Origin: Ichthyophonus hoferi
Lineage: Eukaryota > Opisthokonta > Ichthyosporea > Ichthyophonida > Ichthyophonidae
Assembly: GCA_002751075.1 (NCBI GenBank)
Contig: NAOQ01000154.1
Location: forward strand, 16,512-80,511
Length of the DNA stretch: 64,000 nucleotides
Reading direction: 5' to 3'
Position numbers and translations under genes: made by a program. Positions 44,051 through 54,952 of this stretch are shown one piece after another (within the stretch, counting starts at the first letter, position 1; each line of letters starts with the position of its first letter). The notes under the pieces were generated by a model. That model was not told the DNA's origin and did not search any database. It saw only the letters and a list, made by a program, of their open reading frames with translations.

Positions 44051-45047
44051 TTCAATCTATTACTAGAAGACTACCGCTTGAATTGAATGTACTTACCATT
44101 AAGTTACTTAGGAAGAAAAATTGGCGGCTCTTAACAATGTTTCTTTAAGCTCAACTGCAGTAGCTTTATTTTTGTACTAAATAGATGGCAATGGCTGCCA
44201 ATAGTGCTTTTGTTTCGAGGACCACCAATGGTATTAACTCTCGATCAAGATCAATATATTGTATTCTTTTCCAAAATCAAAGGACGAGCACCTATTCAAA
44301 TCTTTGTCAGTCAAATAGCACATGCAGTTTAATACCAAAATAAGCTTCACATAAATGCAATTTATTTAAATATTTCAAAGAATATTGTTGAATAAGTGAT
44401 AGAGATTTGTGACTCTTGGAAAATCTATCACATGGAATTTCATTACTAAACAAAATGTAATCATGCTTAGTGTAACTCATTTTTCAGTAGAATGTCGATT
44501 CATTGGTTCTTACAGTTATTATATTATATTCTATGACGCTATATTATATGATAGGCATTTGATGGCTTTTTGGAATCATTGTTACTGCTTTCTTGCCTGC
44601 CATGATGACTACATGTGTCATTCTATCTAGAGCACATATACCCTCAGAAGAGAGGACAAGCATTTGCTTAGTACCCAATTTCTTATTTTTTGTTTACTAA
44701 GAATGCTATTATAATAATTGTGGTGGTGCTTTAAGGCAAGTGGATGTGTTTATGGGTGGATTATACCTGGAACGGAATGGACAATTCAAATATGTACTCT
44801 TACATAATGCAGCCAATAGCAATAAACAGTAATTACAATAATATTAACAGCCATTTCAAAATCTAATAATAAGGCTATAATACCATTCATATTAATATTA
44901 AAACAACAAAAATATGTATATGTATGCTGAAAAAGCTTAAAAACGTTTAATAAGTTTTCACAGATAACAAATAGTTCCTCCGATGATCTTTAGCATAAAT
45001 GCGTCCATCCTCTATGTATAAATCTTTTGTTTATAATAATATTTTAT
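44051..45047. other. ORC3 upstream region
   Basis: AT-rich DNA without a recognised gene. The gypsy-like remnant may extend a little into its left edge. Confidence 0.4.
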
Positions 45048-45059
45048 TTTGGCGCCAAA
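45048..45059. promoter_or_regulatory. E2F palindrome upstream of ORC3
   Basis: TTTGGCGCCAAA is the perfect two-fold symmetric E2F consensus, about 200 bp upstream of the ORC3 start codon. It is a GC island in AT-rich DNA. E2F/DP control of origin-recognition and other replication genes is well established in animals, so a role in S-phase expression is a reasonable inference. Confidence 0.7.
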
Positions 45060-45064
45060 TCTAA

Positions 45065-45069
45065 CCAAT
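45065..45069 (+). promoter_or_regulatory. CCAAT box upstream of ORC3
   Basis: AACCAATCA lies just 3' of the E2F palindrome. NF-Y CCAAT boxes are common next to E2F sites in cell-cycle promoters. However, CCAAT is frequent in this window, so this alone is weak. Confidence 0.4.
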
Positions 45070-45255
45070 CAAATATGAATCGAGTATACATCATAATCAT
45101 CATAATATAGCGTGTAGGCACCACAGTTTGTTATGAGGGAAGTAAGCTGGCTTGTAAGTTTGGTTTGTGCAACAATATCATAGTAAAGTAAGTATATAGC
45201 TAGTTATGTTGGAAAAAACAACGTTCTACTGTTATTAGGACTTATTTATATAGAT

Positions 45256-47812
45256 ATGGAGGTTGAAGAAGCAGTACAGCAATCCCGAAAGGAACGGCTG
45301 GCCAAGGCATGTTTCTTTGTAAAGCCTGTACACAGCAAGGTAAGTACAGGAAAGCACAAAGGCGGCAAACACAAGACATCACAACAGGAAGGAAACGGAG
45401 ATGATTTTGGTGGATTTACTTGTATCAGCGCTGAAGAGAGTCAAGAACATGTACAAGCAAGATTCAATGCGTATAATTGGCATTGGCGGGAAATGGAACA
45501 AGAATTACAAACACTAGCTACAGATCTAAATGAAAAAATGTTTAGCGCAGTTTGCTCGTTTGCTACTAATTGCCATTTTAAGAAAGAAACACTGGGCGGC
45601 CTATCTACCACAGCATATGTTGAAGTACCCACGGCCCTTGTTGCAATAGGGGCCAATATTCCGGATCACGAAATGTTTTTTGGTCATTTGGCAGATGAGT
45701 TATTAACTCTAGTTACACCACACATTGCCAGGCTACGCAGCAATGGTTGCAACAATTTGCAGACATCGATAAAGCAGGCATTTGAGCAGATTATGTTTGC
45801 ACAGGTAAAAGATGAGGATGACCAGCAGAGACAGGAAGGTAAAGGGTTGGGAAAGGCTAAACCAAATACTAAAGCAAATATTCATTTGACTGCACCTGAC
45901 TTCTCTATCCTTCAACACTGGTACAACGAGCAGTACCCAGCAACAATAGGGGGAAATGGTACAACTGAAATTCTAGAAGCTAACATTAGGAAACCTGTTA
46001 TTATCATGTTTGAGGATTTTGAAAGCTTTCAACCACGTCTTGTTGAGGATTTCATCGCTTTATCTGCCAATATCCTACATTCTGGAGGGATACCTATTGT
46101 ATTTCTGTTTGGACTTGCCACCACTTTTGAAACATTTCATTCAAAACTTTCACGGTCTGCAATTTCCCATCTCTCTACACGTCGATTCGCATTTCATACT
46201 GCAACCCAAACACTTGAACATGTAGCCGAGCATCTTCTACTTGACTCTCGTTATCCTTTGTGGCTTGGCGCCCGGGCCTATAGTTTGTTGAATAATAGGT
46301 TTCGCGATCACAGTGTTTCTCTTGCTGGATTTGAACAGACCCTGCAACAGATGCTATTAGACCATTTTAAGGAAAATGCTTGCAGTTTTCTTTGCGTTCA
46401 GGACGTACCAACTGCCTGTAAGTTACTAACGAACGAACATTTTGAGGAATTGCGATCTATGCTTTCGTTCAGGTAGGCTAATACGTTGTTTATATGTGGG
46501 TTGCTGTATTTTTTATAAAATATTACTATATACTTATGCATATGGGATGAAGGTTGTGGATTATAATATATTAGTAATGATGTATGCCAAAGAGTAGAGA
46601 AGCTAGATAAATCTGTCTTGGGGACAGGTTTGGACGATTCATTCACGAGGTAGTAAATGTACACATATAGGCATATATGATTATACATTGATATTTTATG
46701 AGCATGAACTATGTTACTTCAATAAATACTTACATATGTACATGCCCACATGCATGCCTTTATATATGCTCTAAGATATACATCTTGACTTATCTTACCT
46801 GTATACTAACGACATCACTCTACGCTTAGAGTCCCACTCATATATTTTACCCTAATTCCCAATCCACAGGAAATACGTTGAGTCTCTTCACAACAATCCA
46901 AGGCAACAAATAGCCCTTCTAGAAGATAACGATGCTATGCGCTCTGCTGTGGAGACCCTTCTTCGCTCTCTCTTCTCTTACCGCCAGTATCTTCGCCCAG
47001 CCCTCTCATGCCTTCACACATTGACTTTACTTTGTCCGAAACTAGAACTTCTAGGCCACTCAATGCAGTCACTACATCAAGCCTGTCTAGAGGAAGATAT
47101 GGTCAACTATGATGATTACAATACTATTATGACCGCCCTAAAGGCTTGCCATCACGATCAATTACAAATGGTGCTAGAGAAATGCGAGATAGCTCTGGCG
47201 GGGATAGGGCCATTGGAGAATAAAAAAATTGGATCGGAGATAAGTGATGAAAGTAGAGGGAATATTTGTATTTTAAAACGGGAGAGGCAAGCTATAGTGG
47301 AAATGATCAACCGTTTGAAGCATCTTAAGGTGGGAGTGTTATTATTTTAGTTGTGTATTCGTGTATTCATTCTTCTTTCATTTGTTGCTACCCATAAAAT
47401 ATGTAAATATCTTAGTCCCTCCCCTCTCTATCCCATTGTCCCCAAGCCTTTTCTTTCTTTTATTTTGTAATTATACTTATGGTTAATATCGAAAGAAACA
47501 TAAACGATCACTTCTTACATTTTCTGAGATTAATTACTTCGTTACGCATTCTCTTCCCTTCCTACATTTTTCTTTGGCTTATACCTATCTCTATGCTCTT
47601 AGTCCTGTATACAACTGCTTAAGGCTACTTCCTTTCTTATTGTTTTATTTTTTTCTATTCCAAGATATCACCCAGTTACGTGCATTATATAATGCCTACA
47701 CGTACACTCATACATGCACCATGTTCAACCACATTTGCCCTTTCTTTTCCTGATTGTATGCATGCCTTTCCTACCACGATCACAAGTTCTTTTATTTATG
47801 CTATCCTCACGA

Positions 47813-47887
<75 letters not shown>

Positions 47888-48415
47888 NNNNNNNNNNNNN
47901 NNNNNNNNNNNNNNNNNNNNNNNNNNNNNNNNNNNNNNNNNNNNNNNNNNNNNNNNNNNNNNNNNNNNNNNNNNNNNNNNNNNNNNNNNNNNNNNNNNNN
48001 NNNNNNNNNNNNNNNNNNNNNNNNNNNNNNNNNNNNNNNNNNNNNNNNNNNNNNNNNNNNNNNNNNNNNNNNNNNNNNNNNNNNNNNNNNNNNNNNNNNN
48101 NNNNNNNNNNNNNNNNNNNNNNNNNNNNNNNNNNNNNNNNNNNNNNNNNNNNNNNNNNNNNNNNNNNNNNNNNNNNNNNNNNNNNNNNNNNNNNNNNNNN
48201 NNNNNNNNNNNNNNNNNNNNNNNNNNNNNNNNNNNNNNNNNNNNNNNNNNNNNNNNNNNNNNNNNNNNNNNNNNNNNNNNNNNNNNNNNNNNNNNNNNNN
48301 NNNNNNNNNNNNNNNNNNNNNNNNNNNNNNNNNNNNNNNNNNNNNNNNNNNNNNNNNNNNNNNNNNNNNNNNNNNNNNNNNNNNNNNNNNNNNNNNNNNN
48401 NNNNNNNNNNNNNNN

Positions 48416-48497
<82 letters not shown>

Positions 48498-50746
48498 TAT
48501 TATTACTGTGATTATTATTATTAGTAAGAAACGAAATATAATTATATTTTTATTTCTCCCATGAGCCCACTTTCTTTCCTTCTTAAGATATATGTCCCCA
48601 TTCTTTATAGATTTTCCTGACGCCTTTGTTCCTACAGCTAACACGTACAGGCAATGAGGAAGACGATGATAGAGATACAGATGAGGATATAAATGATGTC
48701 GATAACAATGATTCATATGCTGGCCATAGCAACGGCTCGAGTATTGTGACTGAAGACGACAATAAGTACACAGGGACCACAAAACAAGACAAGAATTCAC
48801 AGGATACTAGTGGGCGTAGAGGGGCACGTACACGTATGGAGATGAAGAAAAATCCAGTTATAGCCCAGGCTGTATTTGGGTAAGTATTACATGGATATTT
48901 GACTAAAGCGAATAGCTTTACTATTTCAACCTGGATTGAACTCTTTGCTTGGATCCATATGTTTTTATGGGCAACGCATAGATATGCACATAACTACATG
49001 CGTTTCAAAAAAAAAAAAAAAAACAACCTCTCAATTTGGATTCCCTCTTTTTCTCTTTCCATCTCATAAAACAGATATATGCACTATAATGCATCATGTG
49101 GTTTTGAAGAAACTGATGGTCCCATAAAACCTTAGCAGTAATTCACTTGCCTACTGGGCTTCCTTTCCATCTTTGCTTTCTTGTTGCTAAATACCTCTTT
49201 CTCTCTTAGTTTTTTATCCTTTTTTTAAAAAAAAACTTTTCTACATATGTTAAACTTTTTCTCTAAGCGTATCTTTTTTTTTCATCGATCTACCCTCCTC
49301 CCTCACGAAATCATTTTCATATCAAACATATAACGCCTATAGGGTAACCGGTGATGAAGAGGCCCGCAAACATGGCTGGAGTTTGCACAAAAAGCGCAGA
49401 GTGGAGTTACTGAGGTCGGCTGGATTGGATGCAGTTTGGGTCAAGGGTACCCATGCACGCACTCGCTTTGAAACTGTCAGAGAGAGAGCCGTGCAGGTAT
49501 GTGACCCTGCCTTTCTCCCTCTCCTCAGTAATGCACTCTTTTTCTCTTCATGTTTATTTTAAAAGCATCGGATTTCGATGGATTTATATTTATTTACTTA
49601 CTTCTTTCTTTCGCCATGGATATTATTGTTTCTGTCTAGGTTGAATTATACAATCAAGCCTAGTATACTCTCCATTACTTTGCTATTCTCCTCCTATATG
49701 AATGGTTATACCAATGGTCCTATACACAAACGTTCTTCTTTAATATTTTCTATATGTTAATCCGTATCTTAAGGCTTTCTTTCTTGATGTTGGAAGTATT
49801 TTTCTTCCTCTTGGTGTCGATCTCATTATTCCTTTATGTATGAGGCTTTGAGTATATATTGACTGGAGAAATACAACAATAAGGTATTGTATCAATACCC
49901 TCTCTGTTTAATATAACCTTTGTAAGGTACTGCTTTGCAATAGACTGACCAGTAGTTAAAAACAGCTTTTAGATGGCATGTTTCGCGCCCACCTGGTGGC
50001 GCCAATGCATCAGCCCCTGTATGAGATTGGATTCTATCAGGTTTGTATTAGGGTGTGCAGAGTGTGCATTATTAAAAATGTAATTTAAAACTACTCCTCT
50101 CCTTACTCTTTCTTAGAAAAAGGAAGAGCACGTGCAAAATGGTATGTCCTACCTACTCTTTTTTTGTTTAATCACCCTCTGACGGCTTTCTCATTTACCC
50201 CTCTTTCTATACTTTACCCAACCTATGACCTCCTATGTATGTACCTCACAGCCAAGCATCCACGTAAAACAGCAAGTGTCAGCAGCACACCGTATTGTTC
50301 TTCAGACAGCCTTTGCCCGTCCTGGCCGTTACCTTTCCAATTCTAAAATTATCGATGCTTCGTCTACCAACAATATGGAGGATATTTCACCTGATTTACC
50401 TGATCTGTGTATTATATACCGCCTATTACTTGAGTGTGGAAGGTTGGTCAATCTTTATGATTGGCTACAAGCATTCTCATATATTGTAGCACCTAACTTT
50501 GATTGGGAAGAAGCCGAGCAAAATCATGATTTGAATGCACTAAAAGGAACCAAACAAAAAAAAAAACCCGAGAAGGAAAGCAAGAAGGAAACCGAAAAGT
50601 ACATAAAGGAGAAAGAACAGAGAAAGACACAGCAGCAACAGCTACAAGTCAGATTTGCCAGAGCCGTTGGAGAGTTACAGTTTTTAGGATTTATTCGAAG
50701 CACAAAGCGAAAGACAGACCACGTGGAGCGATTGACATGGGGATAG
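45256..50746 (+). CDS. ORC3: Origin recognition complex subunit 3
   Basis: ORC3 is part of the six-subunit complex that marks replication origins and loads MCM. Six exons, 45256-46472, 46870-47329, 48638-48879, 49343-49496, 49966-50040 and 50252-50746, join in phase to 880 residues (human about 711). The AAA+-like core is in exon 1: PTALVAIGANIPDHE, then KPVIIMFEDFESF at the degenerate Walker B position, then GIPIVFLFGLATTFETFH. Exon 5 carries FRAHLVAPMHQPLYEI, the ORC3 block before the winged helix. The last exon has LCIIYRLLLECGRLVNLYDW and ends with FLGFIRSTKRKTDHVERLTWG, the very conserved ORC3 terminus. The extra length comes from a Lys/Gly-rich N-terminal segment, an acidic insert in exon 3 (about residues 560-620) and a Lys/Glu/Gln-rich insert in the last exon. 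Intron 2 contains a sequence gap within an ATT array. The joins are clear and the gene looks intact. Confidence 0.95.
47814..47887. repeat. ATT microsatellite, left of gap 2
   Basis: More than 20 ATT units run directly into the N run, inside ORC3 intron 2. Confidence 0.97.
47888..48415. other. Assembly gap 2 (528 N)
   Basis: The gap is bordered on both sides by the same ATT array, within ORC3 intron 2. Flanking ORC3 exons join in phase. The missing DNA is probably more of the array, so its true size is unknown. Confidence 0.99.
48416..48492. repeat. ATT microsatellite, right of gap 2
   Basis: About 25 ATT units resume after the N run, then decay into imperfect units up to about 48523. Confidence 0.97.
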
Positions 50747-50977
50747 ATAAGGTGTCTGCCTTGATGGATAGTTTCATGTTTTAGTAATAGTTTCCCATTT
50801 CATATTGGATTATCTTTACATGCATGTTTATGCTTGTTTCTCAACATTTTTATTTTTAACTACTTGTGATGAACAAGGTTACACTGATTTGGTATTTAAC
50901 TTGAGTAATAATCTTATGAAGGATTGTATCTCCAACTTACCTTCATTACTGAAATATTTGCCGTCTCTCCACCTATA

Positions 50978-50987
50978 AATAAATAAA
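50978..50987 (+). terminator. Candidate ORC3 polyadenylation signal
   Basis: Two overlapping AATAAA hexamers (AATAAATAAA) lie about 230 bp after the ORC3 stop. In AT-rich DNA such hexamers arise by chance, so this is only the first good candidate. Confidence 0.4.
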
Positions 50988-53900
50988 GCTCGAACGGATC
51001 TCAAGTTTAGCAAGATATCGTTGATCAATGTGTAGGACCACTGTATGATTATACATATGTCTTCAATCGTCGATTGCGAAACTAAGGCTTACATCGTAAT
51101 ATTACTCTTGGTATATAAACATATGCTAGCACCGTCCCCTATTATGCCTTATGATTAATGTCCAGGGAATATTAATAAGATTATGGTGTTGTGCTTCAGT
51201 GTTCAAATCAATGCAAGACGCTGATGATATTATAAAATCAGTGATGTGTATGTGATTAATAATTTTGGGAAATCTGACAGTATCGCCTGTGTAAGATAAC
51301 TGTCTCCTTCTAAGTGATGACTAAGTTCAAATTGGTTCCCCTTGCTAGTAGAAGTCTGATGGGCTCATTCTCCTCATTGTTCACTGCAAGTGAAGTTCTT
51401 TCTGTTCCTATCGGCTATATTAGTATGGCAATCTCATTATTTAATTCATGAGCAATTAACTCTCGCCTACACTAGTTGTTTTCGGTCAAGGAAAACTGAA
51501 ATGTTCGTAATCTTTGTTCCGAGGCTCTCGTTTCTATTCTAATACTTAATTGCCTTGGTAACGTAGCTACAGCTTTCAATTTAGTTGACATTCAACTATT
51601 CGACTGCCTATCAATTTAATAACAACTTCCTATTGGTGGGTGAGAAATGTGGGCCAACTCCATACTTGCATAATTAACATGCCTCCTATTAGGTATTAGT
51701 GGGACATAGAAAGCGTGATCTTGTATCTAAATGCACTGCCATAGAAATACTATCATTCAAGTATATATTACCTGAGCTGCGTCGCCTTTAAGCCATATAT
51801 TAGGCATCCTGCATATTGCAAGTCCTGCTAACTTGTTTAATAATAAAAAGGTATCTTAGCAGATCTCTATTCCATGTATGCAAAGGGACACCTTAAAACG
51901 ACACTTAATTCGGTATTCTCTCCTTCTAAACGAATATAGGACAAAGGAACGTTCTTTTCTCTACTTATCATTTCCAACAGGAAGTATATATGTTTGAACT
52001 TCAGGTTCTTTTGATAAACCTGTTATGTTTTCGATCAGACAAACTTATCTATGGCAACTACACTACAAAGTGTATTATTACGAAGTTTATATTCCTTTTT
52101 CTAGAATTATATTTTCAAAAGGAGATGATGGCTGTCTATATCATCATTACACCAATTAGGTGGGAAATATCAAATTTGAGCGATTTTGCATTTCCTCCTA
52201 ATTACTGGATCACTACAGAATTGTATATCTTACAGCTCCATTAGGAATAAGCGGTCTATCCTGGTCCTGTCAATATCACTAGGCCTAGCAGAGACCGAAT
52301 GGAGATTCATAAACAAGTAAATGGGAAAACGCTTTACTCCTTGATAATACCAATAGAGTTCACTGGCCAAGAGAGTGCTTTAGGACATCTTGGTGAACGT
52401 TTCATCGGTAGTGATGTCCCATGGAGTAGTAGTTAGAATGCCTATCCCTAACCCTGAAAAATGGTGGCAATCGGGGCTCAGATTGGGCTCAGATTGATCC
52501 AAACACTTCATCTTATCTAATTTGAATTAAGATACAATTCACCTCACCGGCTCATGTGTAGATGTGATTATGCGCAAATTAAGAATTAAATAGTAGTATA
52601 CTTAACCAATATTAAAAGTGCCGTGCAATTTTAAATGTATGAAACTTGGATATATGTAATTTTATTATTTAAAAAATATGCTGGAGGAAGTACAACTAAA
52701 AAAGGACATATAGTTAAACCTTCTAGGTATATCTTCCAGACTCACGAACTAAAGGCCAATTAAAAATTAAAAATCTCCGTAAATATAACCAATGGAATTT
52801 CAGTTACGTGTGCACAGATCATACATATAACTAGTACGGCTCATAGGACACACGAAAAATACGTAAATCCTTTTAGGTTAAATGTAACAATGTAAGATAT
52901 CAACTATTCGACCAGATACAAATAAGGAAATAATGAGCTAATGTTATTCACAGTGCCTACATATGGAACAGAGATGTTCATCGGTTTTATACCTATGAGC
53001 AACGTTTAAGTCCAGCATAATCTGGCACTACCATTCAAAATACCTTACTTAGGTTATTAATATATGTTCTTTCTATAGTTTTTATCAATACAGCTCTTTT
53101 TTCAACTCCCCGGTTCGACATTAAAAACCAGATGTATGTACATTAACTAATATTTACATCAAAGGTTGAGTGCTCTGGTCCTTTCAAGAAGAGTTGGATG
53201 AAGGAAATTTTGCACCTATTCTCTTTATATCATGGGCGGCATAGCGGAGCAAATGGGGATTTCATTGAAGTCTAAACTAAGTAATCGGACGCCCCGTATG
53301 TGAGCACTTCTTACAGTATGTTTACGTCCCGTCTCTATGATAATCCTTGGTCCGATTGTAGTGAACAGGTCGGTTCTGCCGTTCCTGGTTGGCTCTCCTA
53401 TTCATAATATTCTATTGGAACATAATCTGTGCTCTGATACATACAGTTCGACAGCCCAACTCAGAATATTAACTATTAATGCACTGGTATATCAAATATA
53501 CAGAAATGAAATGTTTTCCTTGTTATTGCCCGGGATACATTCTATTTTAACCACACAAACTTTGAGGCCCCAACAGCTTAATTGATGCAAGCTTGAAATG
53601 TATTATTAAACAACTAGGACCTACAATTATTTATTATTATGGACCATTTTAACCCACTATATTGAACTTTCTGATATACAACAAGGGTGAAGAATATGCA
53701 TGATGCAACACGCATTGCTTTATTATATCAATGGATATGGAAAAATTAACCCAATTCGAGTAAACACATGAACGGCAAACTGAGTAATCTAGTATCTAAA
53801 AAAAAATTCAATTCATCAATCTAAACAATTTATAGGTTACAGTGCACTGGCCTATTTTTCCAGTATCGTATCTCCTTAACTTCGAGTGCCTGAAGGCTAA

Positions 53901-54340
53901 GATTAGCTCAATGCAATAACTCCAAGTTACTCTACCTAGCTTGCAATAATAAATAGACATACTCAAAAGTCTCCGTATAAATCAAACAAAACATTTTACA
54001 CAGTGTGAATTAAATGATAAAGATTGTGCCTTTATTATACTCTGGCTTGAACCCGTCTTAATTATGCTACCTTTTCTTTTTAAAAAAAACCAATATATAA
54101 TCAGAGACAAAAGATTGCATATTCTTCGGGATATGATTACCCTTTTTCGTAATATAATTTTATAATATAAAGATGCTAGTCTCTTTCAACAAATTTTCAC
54201 CGAAACCAATATTCTAATCCACGAAGTGGTTATTTACTTCAAAAAAAAACCAAAATAAAAAGTAATAAAATACATCAGATGGGCAAGACATCTTGCCATA
54301 TTACTGCAATGCCTTAAGCCCCGGTCATTTAACATAAAGT
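50988..54340. other. Intergenic region, no gene seen
   Basis: Moderately AT-rich, with unremarkable short frames (51990-52244 and 53337-53585). This lies between the convergent 3' ends of ORC3 and the CBM21 gene, so both 3' UTRs lie at its borders. Confidence 0.45.
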
Positions 54341-54952
54341 TTAAAATACATAGGCATTCTTAATATCAACCGAAGAAAGCACCATTTCTGCGGTGTTTCT
54401 CATGTCCACCTCATCGTCACGGTAGACAACTTCTCCTTCCTCTTCATAAATCAAAACAAACTCAACACCTTGGCCAAGTATCATGCGGCCGAGACGAATG
54501 GAAAAAGCATAAAAGTCAACACCTTTACGCCCCGGAAGAGATGCACCAGTACGTGTTTCGTACTCCTCGGCATCTTCTTCATCATCTGAAAACTGCCTTT
54601 CGCATAGAAAATGGGTGTCGACATCAGCATACGTCTTCCACCCATTTGTTGAGTAACGGACGAAAACGCGAACCGGAAGATTTCCTTGTGTCTTGTCATT
54701 TTTAACAGCCACGCTACCAGCCAACCGTGTTGTATTTCGGTTATATTCAACCCTAGTAAGTACGAGGGGCCGAATCCCTTGGATAACTTGGTTAACTCCA
54801 TCACTACAACACTTAGTCTTCATTTTAAGACTAAGTAGGGCTGGGCGGCCAAACGAGTCAGTCGAGCTATTGCCGCTTATAGGGCGCTGATGCAGACGCT
54901 TTGTATTTAGCCCATTTTTGGGTAACAATTCTGATGCATATGAGGCGGTCAT
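54341..54952 (-). CDS. CBM21 glycogen-binding protein, PPP1R3-like
   Basis: A single exon codes for 203 residues from the first ATG (MTASYASELL). Residues about 60-190 form a CBM21 domain: LAGSVAVKND, then LPVRVFVRYSTNGWKTYADV, an acidic loop, DFYAFSIRLGR, and VEFVLIYEEEGEVVYRDDE. In animals this module is typical of PPP1R3 subunits, which bring protein phosphatase 1 to glycogen and so promote glycogen synthesis. Two features differ from the textbook subunit. The usual WDNN-like glycogen contact near the domain end reads YRDDE, and I see no clear RVxF phosphatase-docking motif in the short N-terminal part (RVEY at about 67-70 is the nearest). It could thus be a divergent targeting subunit or a glycogen-binding protein that does not recruit PP1. 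Lack of introns is common for PPP1R3 paralogues. Confidence 0.82.
   Translation of the reverse strand: MTASYASELLPKNGLNTKRLHQRPISGNSSTDSFGRPALLSLKMKTKCCSDGVNQVIQGIRPLVLTRVEYNRNTTRLAGSVAVKNDKTQGNLPVRVFVRYSTNGWKTYADVDTHFLCERQFSDDEEDAEEYETRTGASLPGRKGVDFYAFSIRLGRMILGQGVEFVLIYEEEGEVVYRDDEVDMRNTAEMVLSSVDIKNAYVF

Noticed and set aside
47680-48800. Long frames through the second gap
   Set aside because: They are open only because N and ATT repeats contain no stops. The real coding part is the ORC3 exon at 48638-48879.
50119-50142. Possible extra ORC3 exon (KKEEHVQN) between exons 5 and 6
   Set aside because: Including it would break the frame. Exon 5 joins 50252 directly to give FYQPSIHVKQQV, which fits ORC3.
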